This document shows positions 1-5,852 of a DNA stretch of 6,272 nucleotides, in pieces. Numbering within the stretch: the stretch's first letter is position 1; each line of letters begins with the position of its first letter. The position numbers and the translations under genes were made by a program. Source of the DNA: Pseudomonadota bacterium (GTDB lineage Bacteria; Pseudomonadota; Alphaproteobacteria; Rhodospirillales; Rhodospirillaceae). Under the pieces are notes generated by a model. It had not been told where the DNA came from. It did not search any database and was given only the letters and a program-made list of their open reading frames with translations. The stretch covers positions 1-6,272 of the forward strand of contig JAEWWF010000337.1 of the NCBI GenBank assembly GCA_023396465.1, written 5' to 3'.

Positions 1-511
1 CGGCATCATTGAACAGGCTCTCGCCCTCGACCAGCAGGCTGAGGCGGTGCGGCACGCCGAGGTCACGGAAGATGGCCACCACCGCCACCGGGTCGGTGGT
101 GGAAACAATGGCCGCCAGCAGCAGGCAGGCGATCAGGCCCATGTCCGACACCGCCGTCAGCGACAGGCCGATGGCGGCGGTGGAGACCAGCACGGCCACC
201 ACCGCCAGCAACAGAATGGGGCCTATGTCCTCCATCAGACGGCGGACATCGACCACCACCGCCGTCTCGAACAGCAGCACCGGCAGGAATAGCAGGATGA
301 AGGCGTCCGACGACAGGTGAAAGGCGGCGAGCCAGCCGGTGAGCATCCCGGCCGGCAGCAGCGGTGCCAGTCCGCCAAGCGTCATGCCGAAGCCGGCCAG
401 GGCCAGGGAGAAAGGGACGTTCAGCCGCGCCGCCGCTGGCACCAGCAGGATGACGAGGCCGAGCAACCCGGCCACGCCGAGCACTGCCAGCTCGATGCCT
501 CCCACCGCCAT
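1..511 (-). CDS. Na+/H+ antiporter, CPA1/NhaP type (5' part, cut by window edge)
   Basis: This is the N-terminal 170 residues of a membrane cation:proton antiporter of the monovalent cation:proton antiporter-1 family, which exchanges protons for Na+ (or K+) across the inner membrane. Reading the minus strand from the ATG at 511 gives a hydrophobic protein with several membrane segments (about residues 7-25, 33-55, 68-85, 97-120 and 124-150). Family motifs are visible: FLPVLLFETA at 75-84, the TDP motif at 139-141 (with D140, the expected ion-site Asp), and GESLFND at 163-169. The ATG has a purine-rich AGG six bases upstream, within a GGGGGACAGG stretch; an in-frame GTG six codons further upstream is possible. 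The remaining membrane helices and any C-terminal regulatory domain lie outside the window, so subfamily and ion preference cannot be judged. The family call is firm. Confidence 0.9.
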   Translation of the reverse strand, partial: MAVGGIELAVLGVAGLLGLVILLVPAAARLNVPFSLALAGFGMTLGGLAPLLPAGMLTGWLAAFHLSSDAFILLFLPVLLFETAVVVDVRRLMEDIGPILLLAVVAVLVSTAAIGLSLTAVSDMGLIACLLLAAIVSTTDPVAVVAIFRDLGVPHRLSLLVEGESLFNDA

Positions 512-535
512 GATGTGCCTGTCCCCCACCCGTGT

Positions 536-555
536 CGCCCGTTTCCCGGCGGGCG
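536..555 (-). other. Small inverted repeat in antiporter leader
   Basis: CGCCCG at 536-541 can pair with CGGGCG at 550-555, giving a 6-bp GC stem with an 8-base loop, 25 to 44 bases upstream of the antiporter start. If transcribed, it would form a hairpin in the 5' leader. In DNA this rich in G+C such short stems arise by chance, so a function is only a guess. Confidence 0.25.
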
Positions 556-620
556 CTTCAGCTTAGCCGGCGGGTCGTTCCCGTGAAAGGCCGATGATGC
601 CCCGCCCTCCCGCCAGTCAA

Positions 621-640
621 CCCCCTCGTTCGGACGGGGG
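621..640 (-). terminator. Candidate hairpin terminator after xthA
   Basis: On the minus strand, starting 7 bases after the xthA stop, CCCCC and GGGGG can pair around CGAAC, extended by a TC/GA pairing next to a single-base bulge. Only TT follows, not a real U-run, so this is a weak intrinsic terminator at best. It sits in the 136-bp gap between xthA and the same-strand antiporter gene, where a terminator would be expected if the two are separate units. Confidence 0.35.
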
Positions 641-647
641 ACGCGGG

Positions 648-1430
648 TCAGAGGTCGAGGTCGCACCAGATGGGGGTGTGGTCGGAGGCCTTCTCCTTGC
701 CGCGCGGGCGCCGGTCGATGTCGCAGGCCTGTACCCGATCAAGGGCGCCTCCGCTCAGCAGCAGGTGGTCGATGCGCAGGCCGAGGTCACGCTGCCACGC
801 CCCCTGCTGGTAATCCCAGAACGAGTAGCGGTGTGGCTCCTTGTGCAGGGCGCGGAAGGTGTCGGTGAGGCCGAGCCACAGCAGGGCACGGAAGGCGGCG
901 CGGGTTTCGGGCCGGCAGAGGGCATCGTTGGCCCAGCCTTCGGGGTCGTAGAGGTCGTCATCGGTCGGACAGACGTTATAGTCACCGCCGATCACCAGCG
1001 GCAGGTCGCCGTTCACCAGCAGGCGGGCGGCGTGGCGGCGCAGGTTCTCCATCCACCGCAGCTTGTAGGGGTATTTCTCGGTGTCTACCGGATTGCCGTT
1101 GGGGACGTAGACCGACGCCACCCGCACCCGGCCGTCGACCACCGCCTCGACATAGCGGGCCTGCTGGTCCTCGGGCTCGTCGGGCAGGCCCCGGCGCACC
1201 TCGGTCAGCGGCAGGCGGGACAGGATGGCGACGCCGTTGTAGCTCTTCTGGCCGTAGATGGCGCAGTGCGTGTACCCCGCCGCCTGGATCTCCATCAGCG
1301 GAAAGCCGTCGTCGATGGTCTTGATCTCCTGCAACAACGCGACGTCGGGCTTGGCCTCGTCGAGCCAGCCGATGACGTTGGGCAAGCGGGCCTTGATGGA
1401 GTTGACGTTCCAGGCGGCGATTTTGAGCAT
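648..1430 (-). CDS. xthA: Exodeoxyribonuclease III (AP endonuclease)
   Basis: This 260-residue protein is exonuclease III, which cleaves DNA at abasic sites and trims 3' ends during base excision repair in the cytoplasm. The length is close to the usual roughly 260-270 residues. One EEP-fold domain fills the protein, with the conserved elements in order: WNVNS (N8), LLQE with the metal-binding E35, VYVPNG with Y108, GGDYNV with D150 and N152, LRIDH at 218-222, and the terminal SDHTP with catalytic D250/H251. The start is the ATG at 1430, which gives the family's typical MLKIAAWNVN beginning; its ribosome binding site is poor (ACGGAA about 9 bases upstream). The gene is divergent from the secreted metalloprotease-like gene and lies upstream of the antiporter gene on the same strand. 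Nothing is missing or unusual. The variant with YDPEGWANDA after the D150 motif is the form common in Alphaproteobacteria, as far as I recall. Confidence 0.96.
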   Translation of the reverse strand: MLKIAAWNVNSIKARLPNVIGWLDEAKPDVALLQEIKTIDDGFPLMEIQAAGYTHCAIYGQKSYNGVAILSRLPLTEVRRGLPDEPEDQQARYVEAVVDGRVRVASVYVPNGNPVDTEKYPYKLRWMENLRRHAARLLVNGDLPLVIGGDYNVCPTDDDLYDPEGWANDALCRPETRAAFRALLWLGLTDTFRALHKEPHRYSFWDYQQGAWQRDLGLRIDHLLLSGGALDRVQACDIDRRPRGKEKASDHTPIWCDLDL

Positions 1431-1599
1431 GGACGGGTTCCGTTCGGCGTGTCAGGATGGCGTGTCGTCGGTGGTAGCACAAAGCCTGGAACGGTGCCTA
1501 CCGGGTAAGCCCAATGAACCGCCACGACGGACCGCATGGCCAGGGTCCGCACCGGCTGCGCCAGCAAGCAAAGACCGAGAGAGAGTTCGAGGGGTCATC

Positions 1600-2319
1600 A
1601 TGCTGTCGGAGATTATCTCCGCAGGATGTCGGGGTGCGCGCGCCGGTCTGGCGACCATTCTGATCCTGGCGGGAACCGCCGTGGCCGCACAGGCCGCCGG
1701 CGGGAGCGTGGCCGCGGCCGGCTGCCGGGCGTCCGGTCAGCCGGTGGAGGTGGAGATGGTGGTGGATGAGGGCACGGTGGTGCTCGACCGCAGCCACGAC
1801 AAGCTGGCGTTGACCACCCGGTTTCACGGCGATGCCTCGCGCATGACCACCGGCGGCTGGACGACGGTTGGCCTGACGGAAAGCAGTTTGCAGGTTCGCA
1901 CCGCCACTCGCACGGCCACATGGTCGGCACCCGGCGGCGGCTATTGCGCCGAGTTGCAGGCGGTGCGGGTGGATGTCGGCTATCCGGAGCTGCGGGTTTA
2001 CATCCCGGCCGAATACCGTCCCGGAAGCTGCGCCCATGAAACGGTCCATGCTCACGAACTGGAACATGTGGACATCACCCGCGCCGTGCTGAAAGCCCAC
2101 GCTCCCCGGCTGGAGGCGGCGGTGGAGCGGTCGGCGGCGACGCTCAACCCCATGTGGGCGCCCAGCCTGGAGCAGGCGAAGGCGCTGGCCTCCGCCCGCA
2201 TCCAGGCGGCGTTGAAGGCGCCGATGGATGCGTTGCGCAGCGAGCACGGGTTGCGCAACGCCGCCATCGACACGGCGCATAACTACGACGATTTGCAAAG
2301 CCGCTGCCCGGCGTGGTGA
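1600..2319 (+). CDS. Secreted putative zinc metalloprotease-like protein with two HExxH motifs
   Basis: I do not recognise a named gene. The 239-residue product has a signal peptide: short basic region R11-R14, hydrophobic core about 17-32, and a likely signal peptidase I site after A30-Q31-A32. The mature protein is therefore probably periplasmic or exported. Its centre carries HETVH (146-150) directly followed by HELEH (152-156), then VDITRAVL, which resembles the HExxH zinc site of uncharacterised bacterial predicted Zn-proteases (DUF922-like; this family link is tentative). The mature part has four cysteines (C42, C116, C144, C236), enough for two disulfides, with C144 just before the first motif. 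Residues 160-235 look mostly helical. The ATG at 1600 is chosen because it starts the signal peptide and has GAGGGG five bases upstream; the frame is open further upstream but lacks protein-like sequence. It stands alone, divergent from xthA and convergent with erpA. Substrate and catalytic activity are unknown. Confidence 0.85.
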   Translation: MLSEIISAGCRGARAGLATILILAGTAVAAQAAGGSVAAAGCRASGQPVEVEMVVDEGTVVLDRSHDKLALTTRFHGDASRMTTGGWTTVGLTESSLQVRTATRTATWSAPGGGYCAELQAVRVDVGYPELRVYIPAEYRPGSCAHETVHAHELEHVDITRAVLKAHAPRLEAAVERSAATLNPMWAPSLEQAKALASARIQAALKAPMDALRSEHGLRNAAIDTAHNYDDLQSRCPAW

Positions 2320-2331
2320 CGCCGGGGCGGC
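2300..2331. terminator. Hairpin between convergent genes, spanning a stop codon
   Basis: GCCGC (2300-2304) plus CCCGGCGT (2307-2314) pair perfectly with ACGCCGGG (2319-2326) plus GCGGC (2327-2331): 13 base pairs, a 2-base bulge (TG, 2305-2306) and a 4-base loop (GGTG). The loop and the closing pair include the TGA stop (2317-2319) of the metalloprotease-like gene. On the minus strand the stem is followed by TTTGCAAAT, a broken U-run, so it best fits termination of erpA; on the plus strand there is no U-run. The position between two convergent genes suggests a shared bidirectional terminator. Confidence 0.6.
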
Positions 2332-2359
2332 CGTGCATGCTCGGGAGCGGGGAGCGGCT

Positions 2360-2716
2360 TCAGATGGCGAAAGAGGAGCCGCAGCCGCAGGTGGAGGTGG
2401 CGTTGGGGTTCTTCACGACGAAGGCGGCGCCCATGAGGTCTTCCACGTAGTCCACCACCGACCCTTGCAACAGGTCGAGGCTGGCTTCGTCCACCACCAG
2501 GCGGACGCCGTGAAAGTCGCGCACGGTATCGTCGTCGTTGGCGGTGGCGTCCAGGTCGAAGCCATACTGGAAGCCGGAGCAGCCGCCGCCGGAAACGGTC
2601 AGCCGCAGCATGAGGTCGGGGTTGCCCTCCTGGGTGATCAGGGTGCGCACCCGCTGGGCGGCGGACTCGGTCATGACGAGGCCGGTGGCCGGGGCCAGGG
2701 TGTCGGTATCGCTCAT
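2360..2716 (-). CDS. erpA: A-type iron-sulfur cluster carrier / insertion protein ErpA
   Basis: This 118-residue cytoplasmic protein belongs to the A-type carrier (IscA/SufA/ErpA, HesB) family, which accepts Fe-S clusters from a scaffold and delivers them to apo-enzymes. The three cluster-binding cysteines are in place: C46 in SGGGCSGFQYGF (42-53), and C110 and C112 in STCGCGSSF. The length is close to E. coli ErpA (about 114). The ATG at 2716 is chosen because it gives the standard length, with AGGA about 10 bases upstream; the frame stays open 19 codons further to an ATG at 2773, but that extension is Arg/Pro-rich, overlaps the candidate promoter and has no family match that I know of. It is divergent from dgt and convergent with the metalloprotease-like gene. 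The family is certain; ErpA rather than IscA/SufA rests on its stand-alone position away from isc or suf genes and on the usual alphaproteobacterial annotation. Confidence 0.93.
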   Translation of the reverse strand: MSDTDTLAPATGLVMTESAAQRVRTLITQEGNPDLMLRLTVSGGGCSGFQYGFDLDATANDDDTVRDFHGVRLVVDEASLDLLQGSVVDYVEDLMGAAFVVKNPNATSTCGCGSSFAI

Positions 2717-2773
2717 AGATCTGTGGTCCTCTGGAACCGTGGAAGCGCGGGGGAGGGCGCGGTCTTCGATCAA

Positions 2774-2802
2774 AATCTAGGGCCGCCGCCGTCCGGCCGC
2801 AA
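2774..2802 (-). promoter_or_regulatory. Candidate sigma-70-type promoter for erpA
   Basis: On the minus strand TTGCGG (2802-2797, -35-like, 3 of 6 consensus) and TAGATT (2779-2774, -10-like, 4 of 6) are separated by 17 bases. Transcription would start near 2766 and give a leader of about 50 bases before the erpA ATG. Spacing and position are right, but the matches are modest. Confidence 0.35.
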
Positions 2803-2804
2803 GG

Positions 2805-2817
2805 TGGAACCATTCCA
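2805..2817. promoter_or_regulatory. Small dyad TGGAA-CCA-TTCCA next to the erpA -35
   Basis: A perfect 5-3-5 inverted repeat abuts the upstream side of the candidate erpA -35 and lies about 70 bases before dgt. It could be an operator half-site pair in the shared erpA/dgt regulatory region. It does not match an IscR, RirA or Fur box that I can recall, and a dyad this short may be chance. Confidence 0.2.
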
Positions 2818-2850
2818 GCCAGCTGATGCCGCAGTGCCGCACGGCGGTGG

Positions 2851-2879
2851 TTGCCACGGTCGCGCGGCCCCTGTAGTGT
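2851..2879 (+). promoter_or_regulatory. Candidate dgt operon promoter giving a nearly leaderless mRNA
   Basis: TTGCCA at 2851-2856 matches the -35 consensus at 5 of 6 positions. A -10-like element follows immediately before dgt, read either as TGTAGT (2872-2877, 4 of 6, 15-base spacer) or TAGTGT (2874-2879, 3 of 6, 17-base spacer). The expected start of transcription is then about 2884-2887, at or within three bases of the dgt ATG at 2887. This agrees with the absence of a Shine-Dalgarno sequence before dgt. Confidence 0.45.
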
Positions 2880-2886
2880 CGCCGCC

Positions 2887-4059
2887 ATGACAACCGCCCT
2901 GGCGCCCTTCGCCTGTGATCCGACCCAGTCGCGCGGGCGGCTTCATCCGGAGCCGCCGGCCAACGCGCGTTCTGATTTCCAGCGCGACCGCGACCGCATC
3001 ATCCACTGCAACGCCTTCCGGCGGTTGAAGTACAAGACCCAGGTGTTCGTCTATCACGAGGGCGAGCACTACCGCACCCGCCTGACCCACAGCCTGGAGG
3101 TCAGTCAGGTGGCGCGGGCCATCAGCCGCATGCTGGGGTTGAACGAGGATCTGGCGGAGGCGCTGGCGCTGGCCCATGATCTTGGTCACACGCCCTTCGG
3201 CCACGCCGGCGAGTTCGCCTTGCAGGACTGCCTGACGGAGTACGACGGCTTCGACCACAATGCTCAGTCGCTGCGCATCGTCACCAAGCTGGAACGGCGC
3301 TATGCCGAGTTCGACGGCCTCAACCTGACGTGGGAAACGCTGGAAGGGCTGGTGAAGCACAACGGCCCGCTGGTCGGCCGGCCCGATAGCAAGCCGCTGC
3401 CCAAGGCCATCGTCGAGTATTCCGAGGGCCAGGATTTGGAATTGCACACCTATGCCTCCGCCGAGGCGCAGGTGGCGGCGCTGTCGGATGATATCGCCTA
3501 CAATGCCCATGACATCGAGGATGGCCTGCGCGCCGGCCTGTTCCAGGTGTCCGACCTGCTCGATCTGCCGCTGGTCGGGCCGATCTTCCGGGGCGTCATG
3601 GCGCAGTATCCCGAGATCGACGAGCACCGGCTGATCTACGAAAGCTTCCGCCGCATCATCACCGCCATGGTCGAGGATCTGGTGGCCGAAACCGGCCGCC
3701 GCATCGCCGAGTACCGGCCGCAGTCGGCGGCGGAGGTGCGGCACCTGGGGCGGCCGCTGGTCGCGTTCTCCGACCAGATCGTGGAGCACGACCGCGCCCT
3801 CAAGGCCTTCCTGTTCCCCAACATGTACCGCCATTACCGCGTCAACCGCATGACCTCCAAGGCCAAGCGGGTGGTAAAGGACCTGTTCCACCTGTTCGTC
3901 AACGAACCGAACCTGCTGCCGCACGATTGGCAGAAGCCCTGCGACGGCCCGCGCGGCCGCAAGACGGCGCGGCAGGTTGCCGACTACATCGCCGGCATGA
4001 CCGACCGGTTCGCCCTCGACGAGCACACCCGACTGTTCGACCCTTCGGTAAAACCATGA
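2887..4059 (+). CDS. dgt: Deoxyguanosinetriphosphate triphosphohydrolase-like protein (HD-domain dNTPase)
   Basis: This 390-residue cytoplasmic enzyme belongs to the dGTPase-like HD family, which hydrolyses deoxynucleoside triphosphates to the deoxynucleoside and triphosphate and so adjusts dNTP pools. The N-terminal FQRDRDRIIHCNAFRRLKYK (31-50) and the metal-binding HD pattern are intact: H68 in RTRLTHSLEVSQ, H97-D98 in AHDLGHTPFGHAGE, and the Asp pair D201/D202 in SDDIAYNAHDIEDG. The length fits the shorter alphaproteobacterial type rather than the roughly 500-residue E. coli Dgt, so the exact dNTP preference is uncertain. The ATG at 2887 is preferred; the frame continues 12 codons upstream to a TTG at 2851 without family-like residues and across the candidate promoter. 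There is no clear ribosome binding site. Its stop overlaps the argS start (ATGA), placing it first in the dgt-argS operon, a pairing common in Alphaproteobacteria. Confidence 0.95.
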   Translation: MTTALAPFACDPTQSRGRLHPEPPANARSDFQRDRDRIIHCNAFRRLKYKTQVFVYHEGEHYRTRLTHSLEVSQVARAISRMLGLNEDLAEALALAHDLGHTPFGHAGEFALQDCLTEYDGFDHNAQSLRIVTKLERRYAEFDGLNLTWETLEGLVKHNGPLVGRPDSKPLPKAIVEYSEGQDLELHTYASAEAQVAALSDDIAYNAHDIEDGLRAGLFQVSDLLDLPLVGPIFRGVMAQYPEIDEHRLIYESFRRIITAMVEDLVAETGRRIAEYRPQSAAEVRHLGRPLVAFSDQIVEHDRALKAFLFPNMYRHYRVNRMTSKAKRVVKDLFHLFVNEPNLLPHDWQKPCDGPRGRKTARQVADYIAGMTDRFALDEHTRLFDPSVKP

Positions 4060-5852
4060 ACATTTTCAACGTCTACAAGGATCACATCGTCACCGCGCTG
4101 GAAGCGCTGGTGGCCGCGGGCACCCTGCCGGCCGGGCTCGATTTCGCCCGCGTCACCGCCGAGCCGCCGCGCGACCCCAGCCACGGCGACATCGCCACCA
4201 ACGCCGCCATGGTGCTGAGCAAGCCCGCCGGCGTGAAGCCGCGCGATCTGGCCGACGCCCTGGTGGCCAGGCTGACGGCGGTGCCGGGGGTGACGGAAGC
4301 GTCCGTCGCCGGACCGGGCTTCATCAACCTGCGCCTGGAGGAAGGCGTCTGGCGCGGCGTGCTGCGGGAGGTGCTGACGCAAGGGGTGCGCTTTGGCGAC
4401 AGCACCATGGGCGCCGGGCGCAAGGTCAACGTGGAATACGTCTCGGCCAACCCCACCGGCCCCATGCACGTCGGCCATGGTCGCGGCGCGGTGGTGGGCG
4501 ATGCGCTCGCGTTGTTGCTGAAGAAGGCCGGCTACGACGTTTGCAAGGAATACTATATCAACGACGCTGGCGCCCAGGTCGACAAGCTGGCCGACGCGCT
4601 GCGGGCCCGCTATCTGGTGGCCGCCGGTGCGATCAGCCAGGACACCTTCGACGCCATGCTGGCGGCGAAGGAGATCGAGTACGGCGGCGATTATCTGGTG
4701 CCGCCGGCCGAAAAGCTGGCCGCCCGCGACGGCCGTCGCTGGGTCGATGCGGCGGAGGAAGAGTGGCGCCCGGCGCTGCGGTCCTTCGCCATCGACGAGA
4801 TGATGGCGCTCATCAAGGAAGACCTGCTGGTGCTGGGCGTCGAGCACGACGTCTTCACCTCGGAACGCGGTCTGGTGGAGGCCGGCACCGTGCAGGCGGT
4901 GCTGGATGACCTCCAGGGGCGCGGCCTCATTTATGAGGGCGTGCTGGAGCCTCCCAAGGGCAAGCTGCCCGACGACTGGGAACCCCGCCCGCAGACCCTG
5001 TTCCGCGCCACCGAGTTTGGCGACGAGGTCGACCGCGCCCTGAAGAAGAGCGATGGCAGCTTCACTTACTTCGCCTCTGACATCGCCTATCACCGCGACA
5101 AGTACCTGCGCGGCTCGCGCACCCTGATCGACGTCTGGGGCGCCGACCACGGCGGCTACGTCAAGCGGGTGGCGGCGGCGGTGAAGGCCGTTTCCGGCGG
5201 CGAGGCGACGCTGGACGTCAAGCTCTGCCAGCTGGTCAAGCTGATGGACAACGGCGAGCCGGTGAAGATGTCCAAGCGCGCCGGCACCTTCATCACCCTG
5301 CGTGAAGTGGTGGATGAGCTGAACGAGCGAAGTGGCGGAAAAGGCAAGGATCTTGTCCGCTTCATCATCCTCACCCGCAAGAACGACGCGCCGCTTGAAT
5401 TCGACTACGCCAAGGTTCTGGAGCAGTCCAAGGACAACCCGGTGTTCTACGTCCAGTACGCCCACGCCCGCGCCCGCTCGGTGCTGCGCCATGGCGCCGA
5501 GTTGCTGGGTGACGCGGCGGTGACGGCGGCGGTGCTGGCCCAGGCGCCGGTCGACCGGCTGGTGGACGAGGCCGAGATGAGCCTGATCCGCATCCTCGCC
5601 AGTTGGCCGCGTCTGCTGGAAAGCGCGGCGGAAGCGCATGAGCCGCATCGGGTGGCGTACTACCTGAACGATGTGGCGGCCGGCTTCCATGGCCTGTGGA
5701 ACAAGGGCAAGGATCACACTGAACTGCGCTTCCTGCTGCCCGAGGATCGCGACCTGAGCGCGGCACGCCTCGCGCTTGTGCAGGGCGTGGCGACGGTGAT
5801 AGCGTCTGGCCTCGCGGTATTCGGTGTGGATCCTGTCGAGGAGATGCGGTGA
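4056..5852 (+). CDS. argS: Arginyl-tRNA synthetase
   Basis: This 598-residue class I aminoacyl-tRNA synthetase charges tRNA-Arg with arginine in the cytoplasm. Domains in order: an N-terminal Arg-tRNA synthetase domain (about 1-95, with DIATNAAM at 45-52 and the GPGFINLRL motif at 87-95), a Rossmann catalytic core with the HIGH signature as HVGH at 138-141 in SANPTGPMHVGHGRG, WGADHGGYVKR at 361-371, the KMSK signature at 404-407 in EPVKMSKRAGTF, and a helical DALR anticodon-binding domain from about 465 (QYAHARAR) to the end. The length is normal for the family. The ATG at 4056 gives the expected start MNIFNVYKDH and overlaps the dgt stop by four bases (ATGA). No good Shine-Dalgarno is visible, so translation is probably coupled to dgt. 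The gene is essential in bacteria generally. The next gene starts in the TGATG at its end. Confidence 0.98.
   Translation: MNIFNVYKDHIVTALEALVAAGTLPAGLDFARVTAEPPRDPSHGDIATNAAMVLSKPAGVKPRDLADALVARLTAVPGVTEASVAGPGFINLRLEEGVWRGVLREVLTQGVRFGDSTMGAGRKVNVEYVSANPTGPMHVGHGRGAVVGDALALLLKKAGYDVCKEYYINDAGAQVDKLADALRARYLVAAGAISQDTFDAMLAAKEIEYGGDYLVPPAEKLAARDGRRWVDAAEEEWRPALRSFAIDEMMALIKEDLLVLGVEHDVFTSERGLVEAGTVQAVLDDLQGRGLIYEGVLEPPKGKLPDDWEPRPQTLFRATEFGDEVDRALKKSDGSFTYFASDIAYHRDKYLRGSRTLIDVWGADHGGYVKRVAAAVKAVSGGEATLDVKLCQLVKLMDNGEPVKMSKRAGTFITLREVVDELNERSGGKGKDLVRFIILTRKNDAPLEFDYAKVLEQSKDNPVFYVQYAHARARSVLRHGAELLGDAAVTAAVLAQAPVDRLVDEAEMSLIRILASWPRLLESAAEAHEPHRVAYYLNDVAAGFHGLWNKGKDHTELRFLLPEDRDLSAARLALVQGVATVIASGLAVFGVDPVEEMR

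Noticed and set aside
1402..1430. TTGACG-17-GAGCAT as a promoter for the metalloprotease-like gene
   Set aside because: The -10 matches only 3 of 6 and the site lies inside the xthA coding region, about 160 bases before the start; no better promoter was found in 1431-1599.
594..1508. 304-codon plus-strand open frame opposite xthA
   Set aside because: Complementary to exonuclease III, which carries every catalytic motif; the plus-strand product is a Gly/Val/Gln-rich shadow.
1258..1599. Upstream in-frame extension of the metalloprotease-like gene
   Set aside because: It overlaps xthA antisense, has no domain, and would bury the signal peptide; the ATG at 1600 has a good ribosome binding site.
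1498..2298. 266-codon minus-strand frame opposite the metalloprotease-like gene
   Set aside because: The plus strand has a signal peptide, a ribosome binding site and HExxH motifs; the minus-strand product is Arg/His/Gly-rich with no features.
2717..2773. 19-residue N-terminal extension of ErpA
   Set aside because: It is not family-like and overlaps the candidate erpA promoter and leader; the ATG at 2716 gives the standard length.
2228..2890. 220-codon plus-strand frame opposite erpA
   Set aside because: Antisense to the A-type carrier with its three cysteines; Gly/Ala/His-rich shadow frame.
2770..4026. 418-codon open frame on the minus strand opposite dgt
   Set aside because: Antisense to a clear HD-domain dNTPase; low-complexity composition and no recognisable domain.
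3984..5717. 577-codon open frame on the minus strand opposite argS
   Set aside because: It lies wholly antisense to a gene with all ArgS signatures; its protein is rich in His, Gln, Arg and Val without family motifs, as expected for a GC-rich shadow frame.
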